DNA of 41,169 nt from an uncultured Bacteroidales bacterium (GCA_944322605.1 CALUPD010000019.1:1-41169); one strand, 5' to 3'; counted from the stretch's first letter, positions 18,101 to 28,995 are shown. Notes: generated by a model not told the origin, from the sequence alone. Translations and numbers: made by a program.

Positions 18101-19425
18101 TGCAACGTAGGCGCACGGTTCAACAATACAGGATGGCCTTTCATGACATTTTCCAAAATATCCCATATCACAGGATCTTTCCTGTCGACTATCTTCTTGG
18201 CAGACTTGACTGTCTTTACTATTCCCCTTTCTATAAGCTTCCTTATAATGAAAGGCTTGTACAATTCGGCAGCCATGAATTTAGGAAGCCCGCACTCATG
18301 CATCTTCAGTTCAGGTCCCACGACAATTACCGAACGTGCGGAATAATCGACCCTCTTTCCAAGCAAGTTCTGACGGAAACGGCCTTGTTTTCCTTTCAAG
18401 CTATCCGACAGGGATTTCAATGTCCTGTTAGAATCTGTCTTTACAGCATTGGATTTTCTTGAATTATCAAACAATGAATCCACTGCTTCCTGCAACATCC
18501 TTTTTTCATTGCGCAATATCACATCCGGTGCCTTGATTTCTATCAATCTTTTCAAACGGTTGTTACGTATTATCACGCGCCTGTAAAGATCATTCAGGTC
18601 CGATGTAGCGAAACGTCCTCCGTCCAAAGGCACGAGAGGCCTCAAATCAGGAGGTATGACAGGAATGACTTTCAATATCATCCATTCCGGCCTGTTGACA
18701 TCCTTGGATTCCCTGAAAGCCTCGACGACACTAAGTCTTTTAAGAGCTTCGGCTTTGCGCTGCTGGGATGTCTCGGTTTCAGTCTTATGTCGCAAATCAT
18801 ATGACAAGGCGTCCAGGTCTATTTTTGCCAAAAGGTCATAAATCGCCTGGGCTCCCATGTTGGCAATGAACTTGTTAGGATCGGAATCATCCAGCATCTG
18901 GTTTTCCTTAGGAAGCTCGTCCATTATTTTAAGGTACTCTTCCTCGGTAAGAAGATCATTGGCCTTTATGCCAGATTCAGCAGCAATACCAGGCTGGATA
19001 ACAATATATCTTTCATAATATATGATCGACTCAAGCTTCTTGGCAGGTATTCCCAACAAATATCCTATTTTATTAGGAGTAGACTTGAAATACCATATGT
19101 GGGCTACCGGAACTGTCAGGGTAATATGACCCATCCTTTCCCTTCTCACCTTCTTCTCAGTAACTTCGACACCGCACCTGTCGCAAATGATTCCACGGTA
19201 ACGTATCCTCTTGTATTTTCCGCAATGACATTCATAGTCCTTTGAAGGTCCGAAAATACGCTCGCAGAACAAACCGTCCCTTTCAGGCTTGTATGTTCTG
19301 TAATTTACTGTCTCAGGCTTCAGCACCTCTCCTGAAGAACGTGCCAGTATTTCTTCAGGAGAAGCCAAAGCTATGCTGATCCGGTGAAAATTACTTTTAA
19401 TCTTTGTATCTTTCTTAAAAGACAT
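15151..19425 (-). CDS. rpoC: RNA polymerase subunit beta'
   Basis: This 1424-residue largest subunit of RNA polymerase carries the catalytic Mg2+ motif [12 protein letters not shown] at about residue 468. The N-terminal zinc site is CHCGKYKRI followed by ICDRCGVEV (about 66-88). The second zinc site is [15 protein letters not shown] (about 880-895). The trigger-loop region ([14 protein letters not shown], about 745) and the bridge helix region are present. The C-terminal part includes the [15 protein letters not shown] stretch typical of the phylum. It follows rpoB by 35 bases and is the last gene of the supercluster before the terminator. Nothing unusual is visible. Confidence 0.99.
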   Translation of the reverse strand: MSFKKDTKIKSNFHRISIALASPEEILARSSGEVLKPETVNYRTYKPERDGLFCERIFGPSKDYECHCGKYKRIRYRGIICDRCGVEVTEKKVRRERMGHITLTVPVAHIWYFKSTPNKIGYLLGIPAKKLESIIYYERYIVIQPGIAAESGIKANDLLTEEEYLKIMDELPKENQMLDDSDPNKFIANMGAQAIYDLLAKIDLDALSYDLRHKTETETSQQRKAEALKRLSVVEAFRESKDVNRPEWMILKVIPVIPPDLRPLVPLDGGRFATSDLNDLYRRVIIRNNRLKRLIEIKAPDVILRNEKRMLQEAVDSLFDNSRKSNAVKTDSNRTLKSLSDSLKGKQGRFRQNLLGKRVDYSARSVIVVGPELKMHECGLPKFMAAELYKPFIIRKLIERGIVKTVKSAKKIVDRKDPVIWDILENVMKGHPVLLNRAPTLHRLGIQAFQPKMIEGKAIQLHPLACTAFNADFDGDQMAVHLPLGNAAILEAQLLMIGSHNILNPANGAPITVPSQDMVLGLYYITKPRAGVKGEGMKFYGPEEVVIAYNEHRLDLHAVISVRLPKVMSDPSQGYQLVETTTGRVLFNKVVPPEVGYINTILTKKSLRDIIGDVLKVSGVARTSQFLDDIKEIGYQMAYRGGLSFNLDDVIIPEEKQKLVEDGYKAVENIMASYNNGLITNNERYNQIIDVWTNTNSRLTNIVEKRIAGDNQGFNPVYMMLHSGARGSKEQIRQLCGMRGLMAKPQKSGSTGAEIIENPILSNFKEGLSVLEYFISTHGARKGLADTALKTADAGYLTRRLVDVSHDVIINEEDCGTLRGLIATAIKNKDEIVETLYDRILGRTSVHDIYNPLTGEIILRAGEEITEDVAAQIEKLPIEQVEIRSVLTCESRKGVCAKCYGRNLATGRMVEKGEVVGVIAAQSIGEPGTQLTLRTFHVGGTASSIASESKIEVRYDGRLEMEELRTITKEAEDGTQHEVVIGRTAEMKIVDVNTGITLSQYNIPYGAMLYHKDGDIVKKGDVICEWDAYNAVTIAELSGKIALDSLIEGVTYREEAADEYSLHKEKVIIESRDKSKNPTIKILDSDKNELKQYNLPVGAHIMVENGQKVKAGDVLVKIPRAIGKSGDITGGLPRVTELFEARNPSNPAIVSEINGEIQMGKIKRGNREIIVKSKTGEEKRYLVPLSKQILVQENDYVRAGMPLSEGAIAPADILAIQGPTKVQEYIVNEIQEVYRMQGVKINDKHFEIIVRQMMRKVEIVDPGDTRFLPEQLVDKWDFMQENDNIWDKKVVQDAGDSKELKPGQIVTVRRLREVNSTLKRQDLKLVVARDAIPATSNQVLQGITRAALRTNSFMSAASFQETTKVLSDAAIYGKSDDLEGLKENVICGHLIPAGTGAREYDNIVVASMEDYQNMVRSASKKSAE

Positions 19426-19460
19426 ATTCTTATTTTTAAGATTATCAATAACCTAAGTAA

Positions 19461-22400
19461 TTAATCCAAGTTTACACTCAAAGCGAGTCCACGCAATTCG
19501 TGCAACAACACATTCAAGGATTCCGGTATGCCTGGAGAAGGCATAGGGTCGCCTTTTACTATTGCTTCGTAAGCCCTGGACCTGCCTGTCACGTCATCGG
19601 ACTTGATCGTAAGTATTTCCTGGAGCACATTTGCAGCCCCGAATGCCTCAAGGGCCCAAACTTCCATTTCCCCGAATCGCTGGCCTCCGAACTGTGCCTT
19701 ACCGCCCAAAGGCTGCTGCGTAATCAAAGAATAAGGTCCGATTGAACGGGCGTGCATCTTGTCATCGACCATATGGCCGAGCTTTATCATATACGTTACG
19801 CCGACTGTAGCAGGCTGGTCGAAGTATTCGCCCGTTTCTCCGTTCCTCAGGTATGTCCTGCCCAATCTCGGAAGTCCCGCCTTGTCCATATACTCGCATA
19901 TGTTGTCCAAAGACGCGCCGTCAAAAATAGGAGTGCTGAATTTAATGCCCAATTCTTTGCCGGCCCATCCCAATACAGCCTCGTATATCTGTCCGAGGTT
20001 CATACGGGACGGCACGCCAAGAGGGTTCAGGACAATATCAACGACCGATCCGTCATCAAGGAACGGCATGTCCTCATCCCTGACGATTTTTGCAACAATA
20101 CCTTTGTTACCATGTCGGCCCGCCATTTTGTCCCCCACTCGGATCTTTCTCTTCTTCGCTATGTAGACCTTTGCAAGCTGCATGATTCCGTTAGGAAGCT
20201 CGTCGCCGATGGTCAGATTGTATTTGATGCGCTTCAACTCGGCATCATACTCTTTGTAGGCGATCAAGTAATTATTTATCAAACTCTTGACCATGCCGTT
20301 GCAATGTTCGTCGTCAGTCCAGTTAGCAGGATTGATATTTTCATAATCTATCGTATCGAGATTATAATGGTCAATCAGTTCTCCTGCCGGTATTATTTCT
20401 ACTCCGTACAGATCAGAAATGCCGTTGCTTACTTTGCTTGCCGTAAGCATCATAAGCTTATTAAGGAATTTATCCCTCAAGAAAGCAGCCTTCTTGCTGA
20501 ATTCCTCTTCCGCCTGAGCCACCTTCATCTTGGATGTAAGCTTTCCTTTCTTTGCATTGTCTTTTATGACCTTAGAGAACAGCCTTTTTCCGATTACCGT
20601 GCCGGACAACGAAGGAGAAGCCTTCAACGAAGCGTCTTTCACGTCTCCGGCCTTGTCGCCGAATATGGCCCTGAGCAGTTTTTCCTCAGGGGAAGGATCG
20701 CTTTCGCCTTTAGGAGTTATTTTTCCTATGAGGATGTCTCCAGGCTCGACATTGGCGCCTACCCTGATTATGCCGTTTTCGTCAAGGTCCTTGGTTGCAT
20801 CTTCGCTCACGTTAGGTATGTCGGAAGTAAGTTCTTCCATACCCCTTTTCGTATCGCGGACTTCCATGATATATTCGTCGACATGGATGGACGTAAATAT
20901 ATCCTCCCTTATAATCCTTTCCGACAAGACTATCGCGTCCTCAAAGTTGTATCCTTTCCATGGCATATAGGCAACTTTAAGGTTTCTTCCCAACGCGAGT
21001 TCTCCGTTTTCCGTCGCATAGCCTTCGGTAAGAATCTGGCCGGTAGTCACCTTCTGTCCTTTCTTTACTATAGGTTTCAAATGTATAGACGTACTTTGGT
21101 TCGTCTTTCTGTAAAGAGGAAGCTTGTAAACCGTAATATCAGGATCGAAGCTTACGAATTTTTCATCTTCAGTACGATCGTATTTGATATGGATTTCGTT
21201 TGCATCCACATATACTATTTCTCCAGACCTTTCAGCCTGTATCTGGGTCCTTGAATCGCGCGCAACCACGCCTTCAAGGCCGGTTCCGACGATAGGAGCT
21301 TCCGGCTTTATAAGAGGAACAGCCTGGCGCATCATGTTCGATCCCATGAGAGCGCGGTTTGCGTCATCATGCTCAAGGAACGGAATCAAAGACGCGGCCA
21401 CGGATGCAATCTGGTTAGGCGCCACATCCATCAAATGAACCTCGTCCCTGCTTACGACCGGATAATCCGCCTCGTAACGGCATTTTACCCTCTCGTCGAG
21501 TATGTAGCCGTTATCATCGATTTTAGCATTTGCCTGAGCCACTACCTTGTTTTCTTCGTCTTCTGCGCTCATGTAAATGCATCCTTCCGGAGACATGTCC
21601 ACATAACCGTTGTTGACTTTCCGGTACGGCGTTTCAATAAAGCCCAGCTCGTTTATCCTTGCATAAACGCACAAAGATGAAATCAAACCGATATTCGGGC
21701 CTTCAGGCGTTTCTATAGGACAAAGCCTTCCGTAATGCGTATAGTGGACGTCCCTCACTTCGAATCCGGCGCGGTCGCGTGACAAACCTCCCGGCCCCAA
21801 GGCAGAAAGACGACGTTTATGCGTCATTTCCGCAAGCGGATTGGTCTGGTCCATGAACTGCGACAACTGGCTTGTGCCGAAAAATGAATTTATCACTGAC
21901 GACAGGGACTTCGCATTTATCAGATCTATCGGAGTAAACACTTCATTGTCCCTGACATTCATCCTTTCCCTTATGGTTCTTGCCATCCTGGAAAGGCCGA
22001 CACTGAACTGATTGGCCAACTGTTCGCCAACCGTCCTGATCCTCCTGTTGCTCAAGTGGTCTATATCGTCCACCGTAGCCTTCGAATTTATAAGCTGGAT
22101 CAGATAACGGATAATTGCGATGATGTCGTTTTTCGTCAAGACCCTTACATCCGACGGAGTATCCAGATTCAGCTTCCTGTTAAGCCTGAAACGGCCCACT
22201 TCGCCGAGGTCATACCTCTTATCAGAAAAGAAGAGCTTGTCTATTACATCCCTTGCAGTCGCCTCGTCAGGCGGTTCCGAATTTCTCAGCTGCCTGTATG
22301 TATAGAATATCGCTTCCTTTTCAGAATTACACTGGTCTTTCTGCAAGGTATTATATATGATTGCAAAATCATTCGCGTTCGCGTCTTCCTTATGAAGCAG

Positions 22401-23279
22401 TATGGTGCTTACGCCGGAATTTATGATATCATCTATCAAATCCTCCGTAAGAACCGTTTCCCTGTCAACTATGACATCGTTTCTTTCTATATAAAGGACT
22501 TCGCCTGTATCTTCATCGACGAAATCTTCATTCCAAGTCTTGAGGACTCTTGCTGCAAGCCTTGAGCCCACATATTTCTTAAGATTGCTCTTTGTGACTT
22601 TCACTTCGTTCGCAAGGCCGAAAATGTCGAGTATGTCCTTATCGCTTTCATACCCTATTGCCCTGAGAAGCGTAGTAACCGGCAATTTCTTCTTCCTGTC
22701 TATATAAGCGTACATGACATTATTAATGTCAGTAGCGAATTCAATCCAAGAACCCTTAAAAGGAATTATTCTTGCTGAATACAATTTGGTACCGTTCGCA
22801 TGCATGCTCTGGCCAAAGAAAACGCCAGGAGACCTGTGCAGCTGTGAAACCACGATACGCTCAGAACCGTTGATTATGAAAGTTCCTCTCGGCGTCATAT
22901 ACGGAATCGCTCCAAGATAAACATCCTGGATCACCGTATCGAAATCCTCATGCTCGGGATCCGTACAATAAAGTTTCAGCTTTGCCTTCAACGGTACACT
23001 GTAATTCAATCCCATGTCGAGACACTCGTCTATGGAATAGCGAGGGGGATCGATAAAATAATCGATAAACTCCAATACGAAATTATTGCGAGTATCGGTT
23101 ATAGGGAAAGTTTCCTGAAAGACCTTGTAAAGTCCTTCATTCACCCTTTTTTCAGCTGTTGTTTCGAGCTGGAAAAAATCTTTAAAAGATTTTAATTGCA
23201 CTTCCAGAAAATCCGGGTAATCCAGAAGCGACTTTGAAGCCGCGAATGTAATCCGCTTATTATTTGTATTTTGCGACAT
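19461..23279 (-). CDS. rpoB: RNA polymerase subunit beta
   Basis: This 1272-residue second-largest subunit forms the active-site cleft with beta'. The rifampicin-binding cluster reads [20 protein letters not shown] followed by RLSALGPGG. The residues most often changed in resistant mutants (Asp516, His526 and Ser531 in E. coli numbering) keep their sensitive-type identity. [10 protein letters not shown] near residue 1045 and the closing [19 protein letters not shown] are conserved beta motifs. The C-terminus is short, as expected. The gene follows rplL by 103 bases, and the gap holds an attenuator-like hairpin. The neighbours rplL and rpoC are in the order known from most bacteria. Confidence 0.99.
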   Translation of the reverse strand: MSQNTNNKRITFAASKSLLDYPDFLEVQLKSFKDFFQLETTAEKRVNEGLYKVFQETFPITDTRNNFVLEFIDYFIDPPRYSIDECLDMGLNYSVPLKAKLKLYCTDPEHEDFDTVIQDVYLGAIPYMTPRGTFIINGSERIVVSQLHRSPGVFFGQSMHANGTKLYSARIIPFKGSWIEFATDINNVMYAYIDRKKKLPVTTLLRAIGYESDKDILDIFGLANEVKVTKSNLKKYVGSRLAARVLKTWNEDFVDEDTGEVLYIERNDVIVDRETVLTEDLIDDIINSGVSTILLHKEDANANDFAIIYNTLQKDQCNSEKEAIFYTYRQLRNSEPPDEATARDVIDKLFFSDKRYDLGEVGRFRLNRKLNLDTPSDVRVLTKNDIIAIIRYLIQLINSKATVDDIDHLSNRRIRTVGEQLANQFSVGLSRMARTIRERMNVRDNEVFTPIDLINAKSLSSVINSFFGTSQLSQFMDQTNPLAEMTHKRRLSALGPGGLSRDRAGFEVRDVHYTHYGRLCPIETPEGPNIGLISSLCVYARINELGFIETPYRKVNNGYVDMSPEGCIYMSAEDEENKVVAQANAKIDDNGYILDERVKCRYEADYPVVSRDEVHLMDVAPNQIASVAASLIPFLEHDDANRALMGSNMMRQAVPLIKPEAPIVGTGLEGVVARDSRTQIQAERSGEIVYVDANEIHIKYDRTEDEKFVSFDPDITVYKLPLYRKTNQSTSIHLKPIVKKGQKVTTGQILTEGYATENGELALGRNLKVAYMPWKGYNFEDAIVLSERIIREDIFTSIHVDEYIMEVRDTKRGMEELTSDIPNVSEDATKDLDENGIIRVGANVEPGDILIGKITPKGESDPSPEEKLLRAIFGDKAGDVKDASLKASPSLSGTVIGKRLFSKVIKDNAKKGKLTSKMKVAQAEEEFSKKAAFLRDKFLNKLMMLTASKVSNGISDLYGVEIIPAGELIDHYNLDTIDYENINPANWTDDEHCNGMVKSLINNYLIAYKEYDAELKRIKYNLTIGDELPNGIMQLAKVYIAKKRKIRVGDKMAGRHGNKGIVAKIVRDEDMPFLDDGSVVDIVLNPLGVPSRMNLGQIYEAVLGWAGKELGIKFSTPIFDGASLDNICEYMDKAGLPRLGRTYLRNGETGEYFDQPATVGVTYMIKLGHMVDDKMHARSIGPYSLITQQPLGGKAQFGGQRFGEMEVWALEAFGAANVLQEILTIKSDDVTGRSRAYEAIVKGDPMPSPGIPESLNVLLHELRGLALSVNLD

Positions 23280-23314
23280 CTTTGTTGGCTTAGTTGAAAA
23301 TAAACTTAAAAAAA

Positions 23315-23351
23315 CGACAAAAAGGTTTAGAGCTTTTAAGGCTCTAAACCT
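23315..23351 (-). terminator. Attenuator-like hairpin between rplL and rpoB
   Basis: Arms of 11 bp at 23323-23333 and 23341-23351 form a perfect stem. On the minus strand it is followed by only five U and then a mixed sequence before a second U-rich run. This is a weak terminator, fit to let a fraction of transcripts through to rpoBC, as known at the E. coli rplL-rpoB boundary. Confidence 0.8.
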
Positions 23352-23382
23352 GAGAATAATTCTCTATTGACGGGGATGGAGT

Positions 23383-23757
23383 TTATTTAACTTCAACTTC
23401 TCCGCCCGCTTCTTCAAGTTTAGCTTTTAACTGCTCAGCTTCAGCTTTTGAAACTTTTTCCTTAACAGCTTTTGGAGCACCGTCAACTAATTCTTTAGCT
23501 TCTTTAAGTCCAAGACCAGTCAGTTCCTTAACAACTTTTACGATCTGGAGTTTTGCCTGGCCAGGTGACTTAAGAATAACATCGAATTCAGTCTGCTCAG
23601 CAGCAGCGGCTGCACCGCCAGCTGCAGGAGCTGCTACGACAGCTGCAGCAGCCGCAGGCTCGATTCCGTATTCTTCTTTAAGAATTTGCGCCAATTCTTG
23701 AACATCTTTCACAGAAAGGTTAACTAATTCTTCTGCAAGTTTTTTGATATCTGCCAT
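23383..23757 (-). CDS. rplL: Ribosomal protein L7/L12
   Basis: This 124-residue stalk protein recruits translation factors to the ribosome. The N-terminal dimerisation domain (about residues 1-35) is followed by an alanine/glycine-rich hinge (about 38-55). The C-terminal domain has the conserved [16 protein letters not shown]. The length is normal. It follows rplJ by 39 bases. Several copies per ribosome are needed, which explains the attenuator placed directly behind it. Confidence 0.98.
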   Translation of the reverse strand: MADIKKLAEELVNLSVKDVQELAQILKEEYGIEPAAAAAVVAAPAAGGAAAAAEQTEFDVILKSPGQAKLQIVKVVKELTGLGLKEAKELVDGAPKAVKEKVSKAEAEQLKAKLEEAGGEVEVK

Positions 23758-23796
23758 GGTTATAATTTTTTAAATGTTTTTAATTTCGTTTGTTTA

Positions 23797-24321
23797 CTAT
23801 TCTTTTTCTGATAATGTCTTAACAAGACCTGCGATCTTTCCGCCGGCAGCAGCCTGCAATGCAGAAATAACATTCTTGGCAGGAGACTGCAACAATGTGA
23901 TGATATCGCCGATCAACTCTTCACGTGACTTGATATCCACGAGAACATCAAGCTGGTTAGCCCCTACATAAGTGCAATCCTGAACGATTGCGCCTTTAAG
24001 TACAGGTTTTTCATTGTCCTTTGAAAATTCCTTGATCAGTTTTGCAGGAGCGTTCGGCGTAGATGTAAACATCACAGCCGTCGAACCTTTCAAAACAGGG
24101 AACAATGAAGCAGCGTCCGAGTAATTTTTAGCTTCCAATGCTTTGCGGAGCAAAGTATTTTTGACTACGAGCAGTTTTACGTTCTTTTCAAAACATAATC
24201 TACGAAGATTTGCAGTTTTTTCTGCATTCAAGCCTTCTATATCCGTAACATAAAAGTCAGGAGTCTGCTCCAATTGCGCTGCTATACTATCAATAATTTG
24301 TGCTTTTTCTTCTTTTCTCAT
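23797..24321 (-). CDS. rplJ: Ribosomal protein L10
   Basis: This 174-residue protein anchors the L7/L12 stalk on 23S rRNA. The N-terminal RNA-binding domain shows VTDIEGLNAEKTANLRRLCF and VVKNTLLRKAL. The C-terminal helix binds the L12 dimers. It lies 17 bases behind rplA, so the long autogenous leader that E. coli has before rplJ is absent here. Confidence 0.97.
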   Translation of the reverse strand: MRKEEKAQIIDSIAAQLEQTPDFYVTDIEGLNAEKTANLRRLCFEKNVKLLVVKNTLLRKALEAKNYSDAASLFPVLKGSTAVMFTSTPNAPAKLIKEFSKDNEKPVLKGAIVQDCTYVGANQLDVLVDIKSREELIGDIITLLQSPAKNVISALQAAAGGKIAGLVKTLSEKE

Positions 24322-24338
24322 AAAACAGATTATTTAGT

Positions 24339-25037
24339 TTATTCAGCAGCCAAGGACTTGCTATCTATACTTATTCCGGGACTCATGGTAGAAGACAAAG
24401 AGATGCTCTTTACATAAGTACCTTTCAAAGACTGAGGTTTCAACCTTAAAACCGTATTGATGAATTCTGTAGCATTTTCAGCAAGCTTCGTGGCATCGAA
24501 AGACACCTTGCCTATGCTTGCATGTATGATGCCCTGCTTGTCGACTTTGAAATCTATCTTTCCGGCTTTCACTTCGCGGACAGCATTTCCGATTTCCATA
24601 GTGACAGTACCTGTCTTAGGATTCGGCATGAGTCCCCTCGGACCGAGGATACGTCCCAAAGCGCCAATCTTGGCCATCACGGTAGGAGTACAGATAATCA
24701 CATCGACATCCGTCCAACCGGCTTTTATCTTGTCTACATATTCATCCAAACCTACAAAATCAGCACCGGCTTCTTTTGCCTCATTTTCTTTATCAGGGGT
24801 ACACAAAACCAAAACCTTGGTTTCCTTTCCTGTACCGTGAGGAAGAGTCACAACGCCGCGCACCATTTGGTTCGCCTTACGAGGATCGACACCAAGTCTC
24901 ATCGCAATATCGACAGAAGCATCGAATTTTGTATAAGTTATTTCCTTAACCAATTCACAAGCTTCTGAAAGTTTATACAACTTCTCTGAATCGACCTTCG
25001 CAACTGCTATTTTTTGATTTTTTGTCAGTTTACTCAT
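24339..25037 (-). CDS. rplA: Ribosomal protein L1
   Basis: This 232-residue protein forms the mobile L1 stalk at the tRNA exit site and in many bacteria represses its own operon by binding the mRNA. The motifs [20 protein letters not shown] and [18 protein letters not shown] are diagnostic. The C-terminus is normal. It sits 13 bases behind rplK in one transcript. Confidence 0.98.
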   Translation of the reverse strand: MSKLTKNQKIAVAKVDSEKLYKLSEACELVKEITYTKFDASVDIAMRLGVDPRKANQMVRGVVTLPHGTGKETKVLVLCTPDKENEAKEAGADFVGLDEYVDKIKAGWTDVDVIICTPTVMAKIGALGRILGPRGLMPNPKTGTVTMEIGNAVREVKAGKIDFKVDKQGIIHASIGKVSFDATKLAENATEFINTVLRLKPQSLKGTYVKSISLSSTMSPGISIDSKSLAAE

Positions 25038-25050
25038 CGCGTGTGATTTT

Positions 25051-25497
25051 TTATTTTACATCATCAGGAAAAGTTCCTTCAACCGTTATACCCATACTGC
25101 GTGCAGTTCCTGCGACCATGCTCATTGCTGATTTGAGTGTAAAAGCATTCATATCAGGCATTTTTTCCTGAGCTATAGCTCTAACCTGCTCCCAAGTCAC
25201 CGAAGCAACTTTCTTCCTGTTAGGCTCAGCGGAACCGGACTGGATTTTTGCAGCCTCCTTCAACTGGACAGCCACAGGCGGCTGTTTAACTACAAAAGTA
25301 AACGACTTATCGCTATAAACCGTAATAATGACTGGTAATACCTTGCCAGCCTTATCTTGGGTACGAGCGTTAAATTGTTTGCAAAAATCCATTATGTTAA
25401 CGCCCTTAGAACCTAAAGCAGGACCTACTGGAGGTGACGGATTTGCTGCTCCGCCTTTAATCTGCAATTTAATAAATGCAGCAATTTCTTTAGCCAT
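25051..25497 (-). CDS. rplK: Ribosomal protein L11
   Basis: This 148-residue protein of the GTPase-associated centre is needed for the stringent response. The proline-rich N-terminal loop [20 protein letters not shown] and the C-terminal [16 protein letters not shown] are standard. It is the substrate of the PrmA methyltransferase encoded at 34764-35603. It follows nusG by 12 bases. Confidence 0.98.
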   Translation of the reverse strand: MAKEIAAFIKLQIKGGAANPSPPVGPALGSKGVNIMDFCKQFNARTQDKAGKVLPVIITVYSDKSFTFVVKQPPVAVQLKEAAKIQSGSAEPNRKKVASVTWEQVRAIAQEKMPDMNAFTLKSAMSMVAGTARSMGITVEGTFPDDVK

Positions 25498-25509
25498 AAT
25501 GATTTTAAT

Positions 25510-26058
25510 TTATTCTTTTACGACCTGACCAAAATTAAGTTCCAAAAGAGTCTTACGGCCAAAAATCTTGACCATTACTTTTAACTTCTTCTTGTCTTCC
25601 GAGATTTCTTCGACTGTACCGTCGAAACCGTTGAATGGACCGTCCGCCACTTTTACAGCTTCGCCGATAACAAAAGGCGTTACTGTTTCTTCTTCCTGAT
25701 CCAACAAATCGTCCACCTTGCCCAATATTCTGTTCACTTCCGACTCTCTCAGAGGAACAGGAACTTTGTCTTTCCCTTCTGTGAGGAAACCTGATATATG
25801 AGGAAGATTTCTGATTATATGCTGGATCTCACCGGTAAGAGCGGCTTCTATAAGAATGTAGCCCGGGAAAAAAATTCTCTCAGTGCTTACTCTCTTGCCA
25901 TTCCTGACCTGATAAACTTTTTCAGTAGGAATAAGGACCTGTGACACATAAGACTCAAGACCCAATCTTTTCATCTCATGCTCAATGTATTCTTTAGCCT
26001 TTTTCTCCTTACCGCCGGCAGCACGAACGACATACCACTTTTTCTGAATCTCACTCAT
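25510..26058 (-). CDS. nusG: Transcription elongation/antitermination factor NusG
   Basis: This 182-residue factor binds RNA polymerase and couples it to the ribosome or Rho. The N-terminal NGN domain opens with KKWYVVRAAGGKEKKAKEYI and contains RIFFPGYILIEA. A KOW motif lies near the C-terminus (VADGPFNGFDGTVEEI, about residue 133). There is no large insertion domain, so this is the housekeeping NusG and not a specialised UpxY-type paralogue of capsule loci. It is 8 bases behind secE. Confidence 0.97.
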   Translation of the reverse strand: MSEIQKKWYVVRAAGGKEKKAKEYIEHEMKRLGLESYVSQVLIPTEKVYQVRNGKRVSTERIFFPGYILIEAALTGEIQHIIRNLPHISGFLTEGKDKVPVPLRESEVNRILGKVDDLLDQEEETVTPFVIGEAVKVADGPFNGFDGTVEEISEDKKKLKVMVKIFGRKTLLELNFGQVVKE

Positions 26059-26066
26059 GACAAGAA

Positions 26067-26261
26067 TTAATACAAAGCATTATAAATAAATGTCATTATG
26101 TTCTGGAAACATAAGTCCATAACAAAAATAACTACGGCAAAAATCACGGAAGCGACCATGACCACAACTGCTGAACTTTGCAACTGCGCCCATGTCGGCC
26201 ACGTAACTTTATGCGTCAATTCTGTGTAAGAATCCTTTACGTACGAACTAATTTTGCTCAT
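26067..26261 (-). CDS. secE: Preprotein translocase subunit SecE
   Basis: This 64-residue single-span subunit clamps SecY in the export channel. The amphipathic SYTELTHKVTWPTWAQLQSS and one membrane helix (about residues 32-55) are the conserved core. It is the short form with one helix. It sits directly in front of nusG, the usual place. Confidence 0.95.
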   Translation of the reverse strand: MSKISSYVKDSYTELTHKVTWPTWAQLQSSAVVVMVASVIFAVVIFVMDLCFQNIMTFIYNALY

Positions 26262-26345
26262 TTTATTTTAATTATGGCATCGATAATTGGAAGCTTATAT
26301 CTTTGCCGTTTAATGAAATTCGGTCGTAACCCCGAATACATTTTG

Positions 26346-26416
26346 CAGGGGCAGAGCGATTCGAACGCCCATCAACGGTTTTGGAGACCGCTATTCTACC
26401 CTTGAACTATGCCCCT
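26346..26416 (-). tRNA. tRNA-Trp (CCA)
   Basis: The minus strand folds as a 71-base tRNA with acceptor AGGGGCA/TGCCCCT, discriminator G and an anticodon loop containing CCA. The CCA tail is not encoded. It lies between tuf and secE, a common place for this gene in the phylum. Confidence 0.95.
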
Positions 26417-26444
26417 AAAAAGGTTCTCCCTCTCAGGAGAACCT
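26416..26444 (-). terminator. tuf terminator next to tRNA-Trp
   Basis: Arms of 9 bp at 26421-26429 and 26436-26444 are followed on the minus strand by a U-run whose last base touches the tRNA-Trp 5' end. No separate promoter fits between hairpin and tRNA, so the genes beyond must be reached by read-through or from a promoter inside tuf. Confidence 0.8.
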
Positions 26445-26454
26445 AACTTATGAA

Positions 26455-27642
26455 TTACTCAAGAATTTCAGTAACCTGACCAGCACCTACTGTACGTCCG
26501 CCTTCACGAATCGCGAAGCGCAAACCTTTGTTGATAGCTACAGGGTAAATCAAATCTACAGTAATTGTAACGTTGTCGCCCGGCATAACCATTTCAGTTC
26601 CTTCAGGCAAAAGTATTTCGCCAGTAACGTCCAATGTACGGATGAAGAACTGAGGACGATATTTGTTGTGGAACGGAGTATGACGTCCGCCTTCTTCTTT
26701 CTTCAAAACGTAAATTTCAGCTTTGAACTTGTGGTGAGGAGTGATTGATCCCGGTTTTGCAATAACCTGGCCTCTCTTGATTTCCTTCTTGTCGATACCG
26801 CGAAGAAGCAAACCTACGTTATCACCTGCTTCACCTTCATCAAGAAGCTTACGGAACATTTCAACGCCTGTTACAGTAGTCTTCTTAGGTTCTTCGCCAA
26901 GACCGATGATCTGAACTTCGTCACCAACCTTAACTATACCTGTTTCGATACGTCCTGTTGCTACAGTACCACGTCCTGTAATCGAGAACACGTCTTCAAC
27001 CGGCATCAAGAACGGCTTTTCATTATCCCTTGGAGGAATCGGAATGTAAGAGTCTACTGCATCCATCAATTCCATTATCTTTTCTTCCCACTGAGGATCA
27101 CCATTGAGGGCTCCGAGAGCAGATCCGCGGATGATAGGAGTATTGTCGCCGTCGAAACCGTAGAAGCTCAAGAGTTCACGAACTTCCATTTCAACGAGGT
27201 CTATCATTTCAGGGTCGTCTACAATATCCACTTTGTTAAGGAACACAACAATCTTAGGAACGTTAACCTGACGAGCCAAAAGGATGTGTTCACGAGTTTG
27301 AGGCATAGGACCATCTGTTGCAGCTACTACAAGAATTGCACCGTCCATCTGAGCAGCACCTGTAACCATGTTCTTTACATAGTCGGCGTGGCCCGGACAG
27401 TCAACGTGAGCATAGTGACGCGTAGCTGTCTGGTACTCTACGTGAGATGTGTTAATCGTAATACCACGTTCCTTTTCTTCAGGAGCGTTATCGATTGAAT
27501 CGAAAGAACGAAGTTCTGAAAGACCTCTTTTAGACAAAACTGTAGTAATAGCAGCTGTAAGGGTTGTTTTACCATGGTCGACGTGTCCGATGGTACCGAT
27601 GTTAACATGCGGTTTGTCCCTTTTGAATGTTTCTTTTGCCAT
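26455..27642 (-). CDS. tuf: Elongation factor Tu
   Basis: This 395-residue GTPase delivers aminoacyl-tRNA to the ribosome. The P-loop is [10 protein letters not shown] (about residue 18). Switch II is [12 protein letters not shown] (about 80) and the guanine-specificity motif is NKVDIVD (about 135). The [12 protein letters not shown] effector loop is intact. The length is normal. It follows tRNA-Thr(GGU) by 43 bases. The same tRNA-tufB arrangement is known in E. coli. Confidence 0.99.
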   Translation of the reverse strand: MAKETFKRDKPHVNIGTIGHVDHGKTTLTAAITTVLSKRGLSELRSFDSIDNAPEEKERGITINTSHVEYQTATRHYAHVDCPGHADYVKNMVTGAAQMDGAILVVAATDGPMPQTREHILLARQVNVPKIVVFLNKVDIVDDPEMIDLVEMEVRELLSFYGFDGDNTPIIRGSALGALNGDPQWEEKIMELMDAVDSYIPIPPRDNEKPFLMPVEDVFSITGRGTVATGRIETGIVKVGDEVQIIGLGEEPKKTTVTGVEMFRKLLDEGEAGDNVGLLLRGIDKKEIKRGQVIAKPGSITPHHKFKAEIYVLKKEEGGRHTPFHNKYRPQFFIRTLDVTGEILLPEGTEMVMPGDNVTITVDLIYPVAINKGLRFAIREGGRTVGAGQVTEILE

Positions 27643-27685
27643 AATAAAAAATTTAATTTAATGAATATATTTTATACACTTTTAG

Positions 27686-27757
<72 letters not shown>

Positions 27758-27771
27758 TTACTATAAGTAAG

Positions 27772-27844
27772 AGCGGAAGACGAGGTTCGAACCCGCGACC
27801 CTCAGCTTGGAAGGCTGATGCTCTACCAACTGAGCTACTTCCGC
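27772..27844 (-). tRNA. tRNA-Gly (UCC)
   Basis: A 73-base cloverleaf on the minus strand has a perfect GCGGAAG/CTTCCGC acceptor and anticodon loop CTTCCAA. It is 14 bases upstream of tRNA-Thr(GGU). Confidence 0.95.
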
Positions 27845-27856
27845 AAAATAAAAAAG

Positions 27857-27939
27857 TGGGGAGAGCAGGATTCGAACCTACGAAGGCAAAAGCCAGCAGA
27901 TTTACAGTCTGCCCCAGTTGGCCACTTTGGTATCTCCCC
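27857..27939 (-). tRNA. tRNA-Tyr (GUA)
   Basis: An 83-base class II tRNA on the minus strand has a long variable arm, acceptor GGGGAGA/TCTCCCC and anticodon loop CTGTAAA. It is 12 bases upstream of tRNA-Gly. Confidence 0.95.
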
Positions 27940-27968
27940 AACATTTTACAATTCCTTAAATAACGTAG

Positions 27969-28042
27969 AGCCGATGGAGGGATTCGAACCCCCGACCAGC
28001 TGATTACAAATCAGCTGCTCTGGCCAACTGAGCTACATCGGC
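27969..28042 (-). tRNA. tRNA-Thr (UGU)
   Basis: A 74-base cloverleaf on the minus strand has acceptor GCCGATG/CATCGGC and anticodon loop TTTGTAA. It is the first gene of the tRNA-tuf-rpoBC supercluster. Confidence 0.95.
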
Positions 28043-28070
28043 ATTCGCCCCCGTTTTTCACTTGGGATTG

Positions 28071-28101
28071 CAAAGGTATGAATTTTATTTTAAGATGCAA
28101 A
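28071..28101 (-). promoter_or_regulatory. Main promoter of the tRNA-tuf-ribosomal supercluster
   Basis: On the minus strand TTTG (28098-28101) is followed after 19 bases by TACCTTTG (28071-28078), a full match to the Bacteroidetes housekeeping promoter. The transcription start would fall near 28065, about 22 bases ahead of tRNA-Thr(UGU). Confidence 0.85.
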
Positions 28102-28159
28102 TTTTTTTGAGGCTTTTCCTGCAAAACTCGCATTCGAACCATCCCTTTCAAGGAGCATC

Positions 28160-28984
28160 CTATTTTAACCTTTCAATATACGGAGCCATTTTGGAAGACA
28201 ATTCCTTTGCCTTTTCTGCCGCTACGGACGCGAATTTTTCTGTCCTGTCGGCAAATATTATTCCCCTCGATGAATTTATTATCAGCCCGCATGATGCGTT
28301 CAGCCCGTATTCGGCAACTTCTTCGACAGTTCCGCCTTGCGCCCCGACACCGGGAACAAGCAAAAAATGATCAGGGCAATATTTTCTTATTTCGGCAAGA
28401 TGCTCCGGCCTTGTCGCCCCGACTACGTACATCGTATTATCCTTGCTTCCCCATTTCATGGAAGTGCTGATGACTTTCTCATACAAAGGTTCGCCGGAAG
28501 CAAGTATCGACGATTCGAAATCAGTTGCAGATTTATTCGAGGTCAATGCCAGGATTACAGACCATTTCCCGTCATACTCCATAAAAGGGGCGATGCTGTC
28601 GGACCCCATGTACGGAGCCAATGTAACGGCATCGAAATCCATTTTTTCGAAAAACGCCCTTGCATACAATTTGGCCGTATTGCCTATATCCCCTCTTTTT
28701 GCATCCGCTATAAGGAACATGCCAGGATAATTTGACCGTATATAATCGACTGTCATTTCAAGCTGGGCAAGGCCCGATGCTCCTTCCGCTTCATAAAATG
28801 CAAGGTTAGGCTTATACGCTACCGCATATTCCGCTGTCGAATCCACTATTGCCTTATTGAAAGCGAACATCGGAAACTCTTCGCCTTTTATATGTTCCGG
28901 CAGAAGCCTGCAATCAGTATCAAGCCCCACGCAAAGGAAACTTTTCTTTTTCCTTATCTGCCCGTAAAGTTCTTCGTAATTCAT
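28160..28984 (-). CDS. pyrF: Orotidine 5'-phosphate decarboxylase
   Basis: This 274-residue enzyme makes UMP from OMP, the last step of de novo pyrimidine synthesis. The catalytic Asp-Lys-Asp series is visible as IADAKRGDIGNTA at about residues 92-104. FLCVGLDTD near the N-terminus and LVPGVGAQGG near 210 bind the nucleotide. The length and motif spacing fit the longer class of PyrF common in Bacteroidetes and Actinobacteria. It follows the M20 peptidase gene by 11 bases. No clear terminator is seen between pyrF and the tRNA promoter. Confidence 0.96.
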   Translation of the reverse strand: MNYEELYGQIRKKKSFLCVGLDTDCRLLPEHIKGEEFPMFAFNKAIVDSTAEYAVAYKPNLAFYEAEGASGLAQLEMTVDYIRSNYPGMFLIADAKRGDIGNTAKLYARAFFEKMDFDAVTLAPYMGSDSIAPFMEYDGKWSVILALTSNKSATDFESSILASGEPLYEKVISTSMKWGSKDNTMYVVGATRPEHLAEIRKYCPDHFLLVPGVGAQGGTVEEVAEYGLNASCGLIINSSRGIIFADRTEKFASVAAEKAKELSSKMAPYIERLK

Positions 28985-28995
28985 ATCTTGATGAT

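Noticed and set aside
19752-21254. 500-codon open frame on the plus strand inside rpoB
   Set aside because: It lies wholly antisense to a conserved essential gene and its product has no recognisable domain.
21840-21910. Possible rifampicin-resistance changes in RpoB
   Set aside because: The cluster residues keep the sensitive-type identity at the main resistance positions.
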